Below the pieces are notes generated by a model, which searched no databases, was not told the DNA's origin, and saw only the letters and a program-made list of their open reading frames with translations. Position numbers and translations under genes: made by a program. From Odiellus spinosus (Eukaryota > Arthropoda > Arachnida > Opiliones > Phalangiidae), in NCBI GenBank assembly GCA_963920705.1, contig OY987233.1, positions 2,842,001 to 2,906,000 of the forward strand: a stretch of DNA of 64,000 nt. Direction: 5' to 3'. Positions 63,455 through 64,000 of this stretch are shown piece after piece (position 1 is the stretch's first letter; each line of letters opens with the position of its first letter).

Positions 63455-64000
63455 TTTGCGTGTAAGACCCAGGAAACTGTAACTACGTTTCGGTGTAACT
63501 AAAAATAAAAGATCCCTGAGGATGGTCGGTAAAGTTTTTTTCTTTTTTGAAGTCAAAGAAGATGAAGAGAAAAAGGATTTAAAGGAGCTAACAATCGTCA
63601 TCGACCGAATCACTGCATGCTTCTAGATTTTAAGCGAAGAAGACGGCCTGAGCGATTCTTTTCAAGTCCACGAGGTTGCTAGCTTAGAGCCTCGACCGAG
63701 ATTTGAGCTTTATATCAAACTGGATTTTTTCTCCCTTTTTTTTTCGTTTTAGTTTTAGTTCTCGTAGCACGTACAACACGGCCTGAAAATCGCGAGATGC
63801 GAAATAGAAAAGTTAGGACTTTGAACTTCGTTAAAAAAAGTTGACTTTTTTGGGAAGGAGGTAGAGGGTTATTTCTACGAAAAAGAGATTTTTCGGAATC
63901 TGCCAAAAGAGCAAACGAGAAAGAACTATTAAATTGCCTCTGTCAGAAAAAGAACATTTTTTTTCTTTCTTCTTGGCATACACTAGCCAGATTCTTACGT
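63455..64000. other. Unexplained DNA to window edge
   Basis: Two short minus-strand Ser/Lys-rich frames overlap purine tracts; nothing recognised. Confidence 0.4.

Noticed and set aside
1-64000. Bacterial-type features (operons, CRISPR, riboswitches, Shine-Dalgarno sites)
   Set aside because: Spliced gene, large introns and MITEs show a eukaryotic nuclear genome; the tandem arrays lack the repeat-spacer pattern of CRISPR.

Overview
This is an AT-rich stretch of an animal nuclear genome with CpG not visibly depleted, which suggests an invertebrate; the phylum cannot be fixed from the sequence. Its one convincing gene is a TMTC1-type protein (transmembrane and TPR-containing O-mannosyltransferase) on the minus strand. 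I assembled seven internal exons: 50480-50300, 45495-45422, 40821-40672, 32052-31992, 9587-9484, 6696-6507 and 2601-2480. All six introns are GT-AG, every splice phase agrees, and the 882 coding bases give 293 complete residues that follow the TMTC membrane core in order, from the FRLNYAL/HTEAV region to [11 protein letters not shown]. The first exons (N-terminal luminal loop) and the C-terminal TPR exons were not found and probably lie beyond 64000 and below 1. Nothing else in the window looks like a protein-coding gene.

Layout: about 48 kb of the window is intron, with introns of roughly 2.8, 3.9, 4.6, 4.8, 8.6 and 22.4 kb. By a rough sum of the intervals listed below, nearly half of the window is repeats. 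I named the families A to M, plus a few single elements. Family A (about 18 copies, roughly 70-bp terminal inverted repeats) is the commonest. Families C, D and F and a 666-bp element are flanked by TTAA and start with AGGG; C, D and F are almost completely palindromic foldback elements. Families B and H have 7-bp target duplications, and one 289-bp element has hAT-like ends with an 8-bp duplication. E, I, J, K, L, M and a Harbinger-like element make up the rest. No transposase was found, so all appear non-autonomous.

Several insertions are nested and can be ordered in time: B in C, B in A, B within another insert within D, H in D (twice), the hAT-like element in D, and the palindrome G in C. 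Tandem arrays are also prominent: a 172-bp array (919-1720) with a diverged 180-bp relative (50770-51250), a GA tract (29060-29520), two unrelated 22-bp minisatellites, adjacent 42-bp and 31-bp ATGATC-rich arrays (43340-44440), and 28-bp and 17-bp arrays.

The genes and repeats meet at exon edges: a family A element ends 25 bp from one splice acceptor, and family A and C elements lie within about 105-130 bp of three other exons. The hunt therefore yields one spliced gene in a sea of nested miniature transposons, with several families that may be undescribed, rather than a new multi-gene system.
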